A stretch of 64,000 nt of DNA from Bacillota bacterium. Its GTDB lineage: Bacteria > Bacillota > Clostridia > Oscillospirales > Ruminococcaceae. This document shows positions 16,817-25,279 of this stretch, in pieces. Where the stretch lies: assembly GCA_023388515.1 (NCBI GenBank), contig JAEWGD010000036.1, positions 1 through 64,000 on the forward strand, read 5' to 3'. Each line of letters opens with the position of its first letter. The stretch's first letter is position 1. The position numbers were made by a program, and so were the translations under genes. The notes under the pieces are model-generated. The model did not search any database. It saw only the letters and a program-made list of their open reading frames with translations, and was not told the origin of the DNA.

Positions 16817-18790
16817 CTATCTGCCTTTATGCAAGGCGTTTTTTTCCTTAGTCCTTAAACGTTCACGATACTTTTTGCGTTTAAATTTATCCTTGTACAT
16901 TAAAGCATCAGCAACTTTTATCATTCCATCTAAAGTCATATCAGGTGATGGCACTTGCTTAACCACACCATAACTCGCCCTAATCTCATAAACTCGACCA
17001 GAGGAAGCGTTATAGTCATTCAGATACTTCTGAACCTTGCTTATATAATCATTTACATATTCGCTTCCTTCATCTTGATCCTCAGCTATGCTAGCAACAA
17101 TATATTCATCCCCACCAAATCTTGCACATATTTCATCCTTAACAGAACTTGAAAGCAGTGCATTTGCCAAAACTTTTATAGCATTATCACCCTCACTATG
17201 CCCATGAACATCATTAATTACTTTAAGTCCATCTAAGTCAAGTGATATAATAACAAGCTTTTTATCCAGCCTCTTACATCTATTAAACATATCATAAACA
17301 TTTTTATAAAAACCTCTACGGTTGTAAAGTCCCGTCATGGAGTCATGAACATACATTTCCTCCAGTTTTTGTATAACTGTTTTCATTTCCGTATTGTTTT
17401 TTATAGTTTCTAAAACATTACTAAGATTCATAATAAATGCGTGAAATTTGTTGAACCCATATGTAGGAAGGTCAAAAGTTATTGCAACATAACCTATAAC
17501 CTTATCTTGAAAATGAAGAGGTGAAAAAAGAATTTTATCTTCCGTTTCAAGTGCTTTAGCTAAGTCTGGTAGCATCTCCCCAACTGAAAATATCTGCCCC
17601 GAAGTAGTATACTCGCCATCTTTGTGCAATAAAATCTTCATTCTTTCTGGGTACCCAACACTATATCTTCTTTCTTTCTCAAATACCTCTTCAACTGCAT
17701 TAACCTCAGAAACAAAGTCATCTATAATGCATATCCAAATCTTAGTAAACTTTATATAATGCAGATATTGCTGAATTTCCTCCATACACTCCTCAATTGA
17801 ACCACCATCACAAAGAGCAGAAACCATCCTTATCATTATCATATTAAAGGTGTTTCTTGCTGCCAATTTTGAATTTAAATTTCTTATGTAGCTATTAGGA
17901 GGTTGGGGTTCTTGCTTTTCACACCCGCATGACTGTGAAATAACTAATTTATTTTGTACCAACTCACACCTAGATGTTTCCTTGCCATCAAATATATCTT
18001 TTAGCTTATCAAACGCTCGCATAGCCATACTCTCTAAATCCTGATGTGCCGTCGTCAATCTTGGTGTATGATGCTTTTCCTCTTCACTTCCATCAAAACC
18101 TGATAAACAAATATCTTCTGGCACTCTATACCCATACTCTTTGAGTTTTTCGCAAACTGCAATAGCCATAGCATCATTCGCACAAACTATCGCTTCTGGC
18201 ATTTCCATCCCACTTGCCATAAATTCGTCCATTGCTTTATATGTAGGTATGTCCCAAAAATCCCCATAAGCAACCCGTCGCTCATCAAATGGAATATCAT
18301 GCTCTTTAAGAGCCTTTTTATACCCACTCAACCGTTCCTCCGAATACTCATTGCCCTTTCCACCAGCCATAAAATTAATCTTAGTGAATTTATGATGCTC
18401 AATAAAATGGTTAACCATCTCTACAAGAGTGTTCTCATAATCGAACATAAGATTGTAGCAACCATCAACTTCCCTTTCAATTGATATTACAGGAACACCA
18501 TGTTTAACGCTATTATCCACAATATGCATTAAATGCTCTTTACCCTTTATAGTTTCAGAAAGAATAATCACTCCATCAATAATATTAAGATTCATAAGAT
18601 TATATATATTCTCTTCACCAATATCATGTTTTTCTGAATAAATCAATTCACTAAACGATGCAAAAATAAGAACCTTATATCCAATTTTCTCTGCATACTG
18701 ACATATCCTATTCATTATTGTATTATTATATTCTGTTGTAAAATCTGCCATGACGAGTGCAATAACTTTATTCTTAATGTTTTCAATCAT
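16817..18790 (-). CDS. LacI-type sugar-sensor domain fused to a GGDEF diguanylate cyclase
   Basis: This is a 657-residue cytoplasmic protein with no signal peptide or membrane segment. Residues ~1-300 match the ligand-binding core of LacI/GalR regulators (VIALVMADFTTEYNN, IIDGVIILSE, AIVCANDAMAIAVCEKLKEY, DICLSGFDGSEEEKHHTPRL), but the usual helix-turn-helix is missing. A middle region (~330-470) resembles a GAF-like module. The C-terminal GGDEF domain (~485-640) has DSMTGLYNRRGF, DLDGLKVINDVHGHSEGD and the active-site signature ARFGGDEY. The inhibitory RxxD site upstream of GGDEY is not conserved (VKDE). It is expected to make c-di-GMP in response to a sugar or related ligand. It lies downstream of glgA on the same strand, about 200 bases away. 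Confidence 0.85.
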   Translation of the reverse strand: MIENIKNKVIALVMADFTTEYNNTIMNRICQYAEKIGYKVLIFASFSELIYSEKHDIGEENIYNLMNLNIIDGVIILSETIKGKEHLMHIVDNSVKHGVPVISIEREVDGCYNLMFDYENTLVEMVNHFIEHHKFTKINFMAGGKGNEYSEERLSGYKKALKEHDIPFDERRVAYGDFWDIPTYKAMDEFMASGMEMPEAIVCANDAMAIAVCEKLKEYGYRVPEDICLSGFDGSEEEKHHTPRLTTAHQDLESMAMRAFDKLKDIFDGKETSRCELVQNKLVISQSCGCEKQEPQPPNSYIRNLNSKLAARNTFNMIMIRMVSALCDGGSIEECMEEIQQYLHYIKFTKIWICIIDDFVSEVNAVEEVFEKERRYSVGYPERMKILLHKDGEYTTSGQIFSVGEMLPDLAKALETEDKILFSPLHFQDKVIGYVAITFDLPTYGFNKFHAFIMNLSNVLETIKNNTEMKTVIQKLEEMYVHDSMTGLYNRRGFYKNVYDMFNRCKRLDKKLVIISLDLDGLKVINDVHGHSEGDNAIKVLANALLSSSVKDEICARFGGDEYIVASIAEDQDEGSEYVNDYISKVQKYLNDYNASSGRVYEIRASYGVVKQVPSPDMTLDGMIKVADALMYKDKFKRKKYRERLRTKEKNALHKGR

Positions 18791-18870
18791 ATGACCAATC
18801 TCCTCTAATTTTTATCAAATATGATAAATTACTTTATAAGTATACTACATATTAACAAAAAGGTAAAGGT

Positions 18871-18926
18871 AAAATTAACATAAATAATAAATTTTTTAAT
18901 AAAAAAATATTATTTATGTTAATTTT
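18871..18926. repeat. 19-bp perfect AT-rich inverted repeat upstream of the diguanylate cyclase gene
   Basis: The arms at 18871-18889 and 18908-18926 are perfect reverse complements around an 18-base A/T loop. It sits 80-135 bases before the GGDEF gene start, where a promoter or operator would be expected, and next to another hairpin after glgA. It may be an operator or part of a terminator. Confidence 0.55.
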
Positions 18927-18932
18927 GTTGAT

Positions 18933-18967
18933 TTAAGGTGGCTCATCTGCACGACAAGCCACCTTAA
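18933..18967 (-). terminator. Terminator-like hairpin after glgA
   Basis: The arms 18933-18943 and 18957-18967 are perfect 11-bp complements with a 13-base loop, about 20 bases past the glgA stop. The following minus-strand sequence is A-rich rather than T-rich, so termination efficiency is uncertain. Confidence 0.5.
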
Positions 18968-18988
18968 TAATACAACAACTACTATAAT

Positions 18989-20410
18989 TTAGTAATTGCC
19001 TGCCAACTCGTTATATAAACCAAGATATAGCTCTGCTGATTTACTCCAGCTGAAATCTTCTTTCATTACACTTGCGACCAACTTATCCCACTCTAATTTA
19101 TTATCATACATCATTTTTGCTCTTTGACAAGCACCAAGCATATCATGAGCATTATAGGTTTTGAAAGTATAACCATTTCCATTCCCTTCGCCATTATCAC
19201 GAACGGAATCTCTTAACCCACCTGTTTCCCTTACAATCGGCAACGTTCCGTATCTCATAGAAACCATTTGAGCTAATCCACATGGCTCGCTTTGTGATGG
19301 CATTAGAAACATATCCACACCAGCATAAATTTTTCTAGCTAACTCTGGAATAAATCCTATTGTAACGCTAACTTTATCAGGATACCTGTAAGCCATCTCC
19401 CTAAAGAAGTCCTCATATATCTTTTCGCCACTACCTAATATTATAAATTTATATCCAAGATTAATAATATCATCAAAAACACATCTAATTAAGTCAATAC
19501 CCTTATGTGATACAAATCTCGTAACTACGCCGATAATTGGCTCATCGCCCTCTTGCAGACCAAGCTGTTCAATAAGCCTTGCCTTACAAACCTTCTTACC
19601 CTTACGATTTTTCGCTGTGTAGTTTGCAGGTATTAGCGTATCCGTTTCTGGATTATAAACATCAACGTCAATTCCGTTAAGAAATCCACAAATTTTATAC
19701 TGTTTATTAGTCAACGCTCTGTCCAAACCATGTGAATACCAAGGGTCTAAAATCTCCCAAGCATAGCTAGGACTTACAGTTGTAATCTTATCAGCAGTTT
19801 CAATTGCACCCTTTATCATGTTTACGCAAGCATCATATTCTAGCAAACTTGTATGGTATAATGGAATACCCATAAGTTCATTTATAACTTCCTTACCATA
19901 CTTACCCTGATACTGAATATTATGAATCGTAAACACATTTTTTATATTCTCATACCCCTGCTGATATTTATAGAAAATTTGATAATACACGGGGATAAGT
20001 GCTGTTTGCCAGTCATTTGAGTGAATTACCTCTGGTGTAAAATCAATATCCCTTATCATCTCAAGCACTGCTCTTGAAAAGAATACAAACCTTTCACAGT
20101 CATCATAAAAACCATAAACGCCATCTCTTCCAAAATAGTACTCATTATCTATAAAGTAAAAAGTCACCCCGTTACAGATTGTTGTAAAAACACCACAGTA
20201 TTGCTTTCTCCATGCTACATCTACTGTAATATTTGCAACGAAAGTCATATTCGCTCTCATTTCAGCATTAATAGATTTATATAGGGGAATAACAACCCTA
20301 CAATCATGCCCTTTTTTAGCAATCGCTGACGGAAGTGAGCCGACTACATCCGCTAACCCACCAGAAGCCACAAAAGGTAGTGCTTCACTAGCTGCAAATA
20401 AAATATTCAT
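18989..20410 (-). CDS. glgA: Glycogen synthase (ADP-glucose)
   Basis: GlgA (473 residues, GT5) extends alpha-1,4-glucan chains from ADP-glucose. The N-terminal motif is MNILFAASEALPFVASGGLA; the usual KxGGL is SGGL here. Other family stretches are VIHSNDWQTALIPVYY, VFTIHNIQYQGKYG, FLNGIDVDVYNPETD and the C-terminal SQSEPCGLAQMVSMRYGTLP. It is the last gene of glgC-glgD-glgA, 21 bases after glgD. Confidence 0.95.
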   Translation of the reverse strand: MNILFAASEALPFVASGGLADVVGSLPSAIAKKGHDCRVVIPLYKSINAEMRANMTFVANITVDVAWRKQYCGVFTTICNGVTFYFIDNEYYFGRDGVYGFYDDCERFVFFSRAVLEMIRDIDFTPEVIHSNDWQTALIPVYYQIFYKYQQGYENIKNVFTIHNIQYQGKYGKEVINELMGIPLYHTSLLEYDACVNMIKGAIETADKITTVSPSYAWEILDPWYSHGLDRALTNKQYKICGFLNGIDVDVYNPETDTLIPANYTAKNRKGKKVCKARLIEQLGLQEGDEPIIGVVTRFVSHKGIDLIRCVFDDIINLGYKFIILGSGEKIYEDFFREMAYRYPDKVSVTIGFIPELARKIYAGVDMFLMPSQSEPCGLAQMVSMRYGTLPIVRETGGLRDSVRDNGEGNGNGYTFKTYNAHDMLGACQRAKMMYDNKLEWDKLVASVMKEDFSWSKSAELYLGLYNELAGNY

Positions 20411-20431
20411 AAACTCATCCCCCTATTTTCT

Positions 20432-21556
20432 TTAAATTATTGCATTTTTACCGATAAACAACGGATAAGTTTCTGAACCTGTCATCACACGTCCCTGACC
20501 TATCTGTACATTCTTGTCAGTAATTATATAGCTTAAGTTACATTCATCTTCTATGATTGTATTTTGCATCAATATACAGTCCTTAACAACCGTATTCTTG
20601 CCAATCTTAACGCCCCTGAACAGTACGCAATTCTCAACCGTACCTTCAATTATGCAACCATCAGCAATCAGTGAATTTTTTATCTTAGACTCAAGACCAT
20701 ATTTAACAGGTCCATTATCTCTTATTTTAGTATAAATTGGTGCAGATTTCTTAAACAATTGGTTTCTGATTTCGGTTTCAAGCAAAGCCATATTTGATTC
20801 ATAATAGCTATTCAAACTGTCGATTTTTGAATAATAACCCTCATGTTCATATCCGATTATCTTGAATTCATCTTTTTTACCCTGTAAAATATTCCTTCTA
20901 AAGCTGTAAAGACTTCTGCTCATCGCCTCTTTAACAATCTTCTTTAGAAATAGCTTATTCATTATAAACATATTAAGCCCGATATTACATTCACCGATTA
21001 TCTGCGGATTAATCATAACGTCATTCACTCGCCCTGTTTCGTCCATTCCAAAAACCGTTGCCGACTGATTTTTAGCACTATTATAAAAACCCTTAGAATA
21101 TATCGCCGTTATATCTGCATTGCTCTCAATATGATTTTCAATAGCTGGTCTATAATCAATAGTTGCAACAGTATCGCAGTCCGACAGAACTACATAATCA
21201 GCTTGTGAATGCTCAATAAAGTTCCAAACGCCATTTAATGCTTCTATTCTGCCTCTGTATATACCACTCCCAACATGACCAAAAGGAGGTAGCAAATGCA
21301 GTCCACCATTCTTGCCAGCTAAATCCCATTCCCTACCTGAGCCAACATGGTCTAGAAGTGACTGATAGTTTGATTTTGTAATTACGCCAACCTCATGAAG
21401 TCCTGAATTCACCATATTAGACAGTGGAAAGTCTATCATCCTATATCTTCCACCATACAAGATTGAGCCCATAGTTCTTTGTTTAGTTAAATCACTCACC
21501 GTTGAATCATGCATATTTGCAAAAATCAACCCAAGTACGCTGTTATTCGCAATCAT
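20432..21556 (-). CDS. glgD: Glucose-1-phosphate adenylyltransferase subunit GlgD
   Basis: GlgD (374 residues) is a GlgC paralogue that in Firmicutes assembles with GlgC and tunes its activity. The sequence shares the family fold (GSILYGGRYRMIDFPLSNMV, HVGSGREWDLAGKNGG, C-terminal left-handed beta-helix repeats). It lacks the glycine-rich GGxGxRL nucleotide loop that GlgC has, having LGLIFANMHDS at that place, so it is probably catalytically weak or inactive alone. It begins 14 bases after glgC and is cotranscribed with it. Confidence 0.93.
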   Translation of the reverse strand: MIANNSVLGLIFANMHDSTVSDLTKQRTMGSILYGGRYRMIDFPLSNMVNSGLHEVGVITKSNYQSLLDHVGSGREWDLAGKNGGLHLLPPFGHVGSGIYRGRIEALNGVWNFIEHSQADYVVLSDCDTVATIDYRPAIENHIESNADITAIYSKGFYNSAKNQSATVFGMDETGRVNDVMINPQIIGECNIGLNMFIMNKLFLKKIVKEAMSRSLYSFRRNILQGKKDEFKIIGYEHEGYYSKIDSLNSYYESNMALLETEIRNQLFKKSAPIYTKIRDNGPVKYGLESKIKNSLIADGCIIEGTVENCVLFRGVKIGKNTVVKDCILMQNTIIEDECNLSYIITDKNVQIGQGRVMTGSETYPLFIGKNAII

Positions 21557-21570
21557 TATTTTATCCTCCT

Positions 21571-22773
21571 TTAAATGCTCTCTGAAATTATTTGCTTAGG
21601 AAGAATTTTTGTTCCTTCAGATATGTTTACATTATGTCCGATAACAGCAATTCCCCACTCATCTTTATTATCAACCAATTCTGGTCTGATTCCAATCTTT
21701 GCATTTGAATTAATTACACTATCCTCACCGATAATAGCATACTCTACTATCGCACCCGATTTTACGACAGAGCCTGGCATAATTATGCTATCCTTTACAA
21801 CTGCACCCTCTTCGATAGTAACACCTGAAAAGATTACGGAAAAGTCCACTGTTCCATTAATCAAACTTCCTTCAGAAATCATTGAGTTTTCAACAATTGC
21901 ATTTTTGCCAACATACTGTGGTGGCATATTCATATTCCTTGAATAAATCCTCCATTCAGGGTCATACAAATCCAATGGTATATTAGGATTTATCAAATCC
22001 ATATTCGCCTCCCAAAGCGAATCAAGAGTTCCTACATCCTTCCAATATCCATCAAAAGCATAACCATAAAGCTTCTGCCCATCTCTAAGCATATTAGGAA
22101 TAATATCCTTGCCAAAGTCCTTAGAGCCAGTATTAGCGTTCTCATTCTCTATCAAGTATTTTTTTAGCATACCCCATGAGAAAATATATATTCCCATAGA
22201 TGCAAGCGTAGACTTTGGTTCTTGTGGCTTTTCAGTGAAGTCAACTACAAAATTATCTTCATCACAAGTCATAATTCCAAATCTTGATGCCTCCTCAAAA
22301 GGAACATCAATTACTGCAATAGTGCAATCTGCCTTTTTCTTTTTATGAAAATCCAACATTTTTGAGTAGTCCATTTTATATATATGGTCGCCTCCCAAAA
22401 TAATTACATATTCTGGGTCGTACCTCTCAATAAAACTCATATTTTGGTAAATCGCATTGGCTGTTCCCTCATACCATGATGCTCCCAAAGATGTCTGATA
22501 TGGTGGCAAAGCGTGAACTCCTCCATGCAGTTTGTCCAAATCCCAAGGCTGACCACTGCCTATATAATCATGCAGAACAAGCGGTTGATACTGTGTAAGT
22601 ACACCTACTGTGTCAATTCCTGAATTCGCACAATTAGATAACGCAAAATCTATTATACGATATTTACCACCATATGGCACTGCTGGTTTAGCCATATCTT
22701 CTGTTAGAGCATAGAGTCTGCTTCCCTGCCCACCTGCCAACAGCATTGCAACGCAATCTTTCTTAATATACAT
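21571..22773 (-). CDS. glgC: Glucose-1-phosphate adenylyltransferase
   Basis: GlgC (400 residues) makes ADP-glucose from ATP and glucose-1-phosphate, the committed step of glycogen synthesis. It has the nucleotide-binding loop LAGGQGSRLYALTEDMAKPA, the GGKYRIIDFALSNC motif and the EGTANAIYQN and VIILGGDHIYKMDY segments, then a beta-helix C terminus (IVENSMISEGSLINGTV). The ribosome site AGGAGG precedes the ATG. The upstream gap of about 150 bases to glgB is AT-rich and may hold a second promoter, but I could not fix one. Confidence 0.95.
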   Translation of the reverse strand: MYIKKDCVAMLLAGGQGSRLYALTEDMAKPAVPYGGKYRIIDFALSNCANSGIDTVGVLTQYQPLVLHDYIGSGQPWDLDKLHGGVHALPPYQTSLGASWYEGTANAIYQNMSFIERYDPEYVIILGGDHIYKMDYSKMLDFHKKKKADCTIAVIDVPFEEASRFGIMTCDEDNFVVDFTEKPQEPKSTLASMGIYIFSWGMLKKYLIENENANTGSKDFGKDIIPNMLRDGQKLYGYAFDGYWKDVGTLDSLWEANMDLINPNIPLDLYDPEWRIYSRNMNMPPQYVGKNAIVENSMISEGSLINGTVDFSVIFSGVTIEEGAVVKDSIIMPGSVVKSGAIVEYAIIGEDSVINSNAKIGIRPELVDNKDEWGIAVIGHNVNISEGTKILPKQIISESI

Positions 22774-22926
22774 AATAATCCTCCTATCTATTTTATAGCA
22801 ATACTGTAAAGTTGCATCTTCGTGCTGTCTTTACTGTAATAATTCAATGTTATTATATTTTTTATAATCGTAAATTATAATTGCTTTTTCATTTCTGTGA
22901 GCTAATATCCTGTTTTTCTCTATAAT

Positions 22927-24918
22927 TCAAGTCGTATCTACCTTGTTTTTAGCAAGCTTTTTCTTTCCCGTCAAAGACTTACTAAGCCTCTTGTTTATCC
23001 TCCTCTTAATTGGGGCATATTCTAAATACATCACTGAAAGTGGTGCTAATTTTAACGAAATACTGTAATCAGACCCATGCATTGGAAGATTCATTGTGCT
23101 TACTAAAACATCAGCAATCCCACTACCCATAAATTCTTTTGCATCTGAATTAAAAACAAGCCTATATCTACCTTTTTTAGGTACACCTATTTTATAATCA
23201 TCCCTTGCCACAGGAATAAAATTACATACCGTAATAATTTCCTTCTTTTTATCATCAATTCGTCTAAATGCAATTACGCTTTGAGTATAATCATCATTTG
23301 AAATCCAACTAAACCCTTGCCATGTGTCATCATTTTCCCATAACGGTGGATTTTCAATATAAAATTTATTCAGTCGCTGACTAAAATACAGCATATTCTT
23401 GTGGTCTTCGTTCTCCATCAAAGCCCAATCAAGTTGTGACTTGTAATCCCATTCCCCTAGTTGTGCAAACTCTTGACCCATGAACAAAAGTTTCTTACCT
23501 GGATGAGCCATCATATAACACAAAAAAGCCCTATAAGAACAGAATTTCTGCCCAAGCAACCCACTCATTTTTTGTATCATTGAGCATTTGCCATGAACGA
23601 CTTCATCATGTGAAATCGGCAAAAGATAATTTTCAGAAAAACAATAAAAAAATGAGAACGTAATCTTATCGTGATTGAATCCCCTGTATATAGGATCTAA
23701 CGACATATAATTAAGCATATCATTCATCCAACCCATATTCCACTTAAAGTTAAAGCCCAACCCTCCAACATCCGTAGGTTTTGTTACATACGGCCAAGCA
23801 GTAGACTCCTCAGCAATCATCAAAACATCAGGGTTTCTCAAGAAAACTGCTTCATTCAAGCGTCTAAAGAACTCAACAGCCTCAAGATTTTCATGCCCAC
23901 CATAAACATTCGGAATCCATTCGCCATCTCTCCTATCATAATCAAGATAGAGCATTGACGCAACCGCATCCACCCTCAATCCATCTATATGAAATTCCTC
24001 AATCCAATAACAAGCATTTGATATTAAAAATGAGCAAACCTCTCCCTTACCATAATCAAAAACCCTTGTTCCCCATGAATTATGCTCACGTTTCTTAGCA
24101 TCTTCATATTCGTAACAGTATGAGCCATCAAACTCATAAAGTCCAGCTGCATCTTTTGGAAAATGTGCAGGAACCCAATCTAAAATTACTCCAATCCCTG
24201 CCTGATGAAACATATCAACCATCTTCTTGAAATCATCGGGAGTACCGAACCTTGAAGTCGGTGCAAAATATCCCGTAACCTGATATCCCCATGAACCATC
24301 AAAAGGATATTCGGAAAGAGGCATAAATTCAATATGAGTGTATGACAAGCTTTTCATATATGGGATTATTTCTTCAGCAAAATGAACATAATTATAAAAA
24401 CTACCGTCCTCATAGGTACGCCATGAATTCAAATGTACCTCATAAATATTAACAGGACTTTTATAAATTGTTCTCTTGCTTTTTTGCTCTATCCACTCCG
24501 CATCATTCCAAACATAGTTGCTCTCATAAATCTTTGAGGCTGTAGCAGGTCTGGTTTCAGCATGAGTGCCATAAGGGTCGGCTTTTAGGACTATTTTACC
24601 CACTTTTGTTTCAACGCTATACTTATAAGCATCGAATTGGTTTAAATTTGTCAAAAAAACTTCCCAAACCCCATCGTCAATTTTCTTCATTGGGCTAATC
24701 ATTCTATTCCAGTTGTTAAAATCGCCCACAACTGAAACGCTCACAGCATTTGGTGCCCATACTCTGAAGCAATAGGTCTTCTCGTTTTTTCCATTTATTG
24801 AATGAACTCCAAAAAACTTCTCAGCATCGTAATTTTTCCCACATCGAAACCAATGCAAAAGATTTTTTTGCTCATTAGAAATCATATTGTAACTATTGCT
24901 TACACTTGCAGAATTCAT
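22927..24918 (-). CDS. glgB: 1,4-alpha-glucan branching enzyme
   Basis: GlgB (663 residues) introduces alpha-1,6 branches into glycogen. In order: a CBM48 module (FRVWAPNAVSVSVVGDFNNW), then the GH13 barrel with catalytic regions VILDWVPAHFPKDAAGL, HIDGLRVDAVASMLYLDY (nucleophile Asp), LMIAEESTAWP (acid/base Glu) and LPISHDEVVHGK, then a beta-domain ending in a Lys/Arg-rich tail. It is first in the glgB-glgC-glgD-glgA order. Confidence 0.95.
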   Translation of the reverse strand: MNSASVSNSYNMISNEQKNLLHWFRCGKNYDAEKFFGVHSINGKNEKTYCFRVWAPNAVSVSVVGDFNNWNRMISPMKKIDDGVWEVFLTNLNQFDAYKYSVETKVGKIVLKADPYGTHAETRPATASKIYESNYVWNDAEWIEQKSKRTIYKSPVNIYEVHLNSWRTYEDGSFYNYVHFAEEIIPYMKSLSYTHIEFMPLSEYPFDGSWGYQVTGYFAPTSRFGTPDDFKKMVDMFHQAGIGVILDWVPAHFPKDAAGLYEFDGSYCYEYEDAKKREHNSWGTRVFDYGKGEVCSFLISNACYWIEEFHIDGLRVDAVASMLYLDYDRRDGEWIPNVYGGHENLEAVEFFRRLNEAVFLRNPDVLMIAEESTAWPYVTKPTDVGGLGFNFKWNMGWMNDMLNYMSLDPIYRGFNHDKITFSFFYCFSENYLLPISHDEVVHGKCSMIQKMSGLLGQKFCSYRAFLCYMMAHPGKKLLFMGQEFAQLGEWDYKSQLDWALMENEDHKNMLYFSQRLNKFYIENPPLWENDDTWQGFSWISNDDYTQSVIAFRRIDDKKKEIITVCNFIPVARDDYKIGVPKKGRYRLVFNSDAKEFMGSGIADVLVSTMNLPMHGSDYSISLKLAPLSVMYLEYAPIKRRINKRLSKSLTGKKKLAKNKVDTT

Positions 24919-24945
24919 AATCTACCTCTCCCCCTTATTATCTAC

Positions 24946-24974
24946 ATTGTATCAGAAAACGCATAATTATTCAA
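24946..24974 (-). promoter_or_regulatory. Promoter of the glgB(CDA) genes
   Basis: On the minus strand, TTGAAT (24969-24974) and TACAAT (24946-24951) have a 17-base spacer, about 28 bases before the glgB start, with GGGGGAG as ribosome site. Confidence 0.6.
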
Positions 24975-25279
24975 GGGTTTTTGTGAATATTAAATAATTT
25001 TCATGTATTTTATATAGTTTTTATAATGTAATTAGTGCATTATGTTGACGTTATTTTCTCATGTATTCAATATATTGTTAACAATGTGTAAACTATTGCA
25101 AACATATCAAATAAATTTAGGTAAACTGCACAAGATTTAGTTAAAAATTTAGAAATATTTCCTTAACAATTGCATAATACATTTTACACAGTTCATTCTT
25201 ATTTGAAATTCATTACATAACGGTTACAAATTAAAGAACAATTCATTACAAAGCGTTAACAAATCTTATTATAATTAAT
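24975..25279. other. Long AT-rich spacer between spoIIE and glgB
   Basis: No gene is seen. Two imperfect direct repeats, 25207-25230 and 25240-25263, share their first 11 bases exactly (AATTCATTACA) and most of the remainder, at a 33-base period. No convincing terminator for spoIIE was found. Confidence 0.4.
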
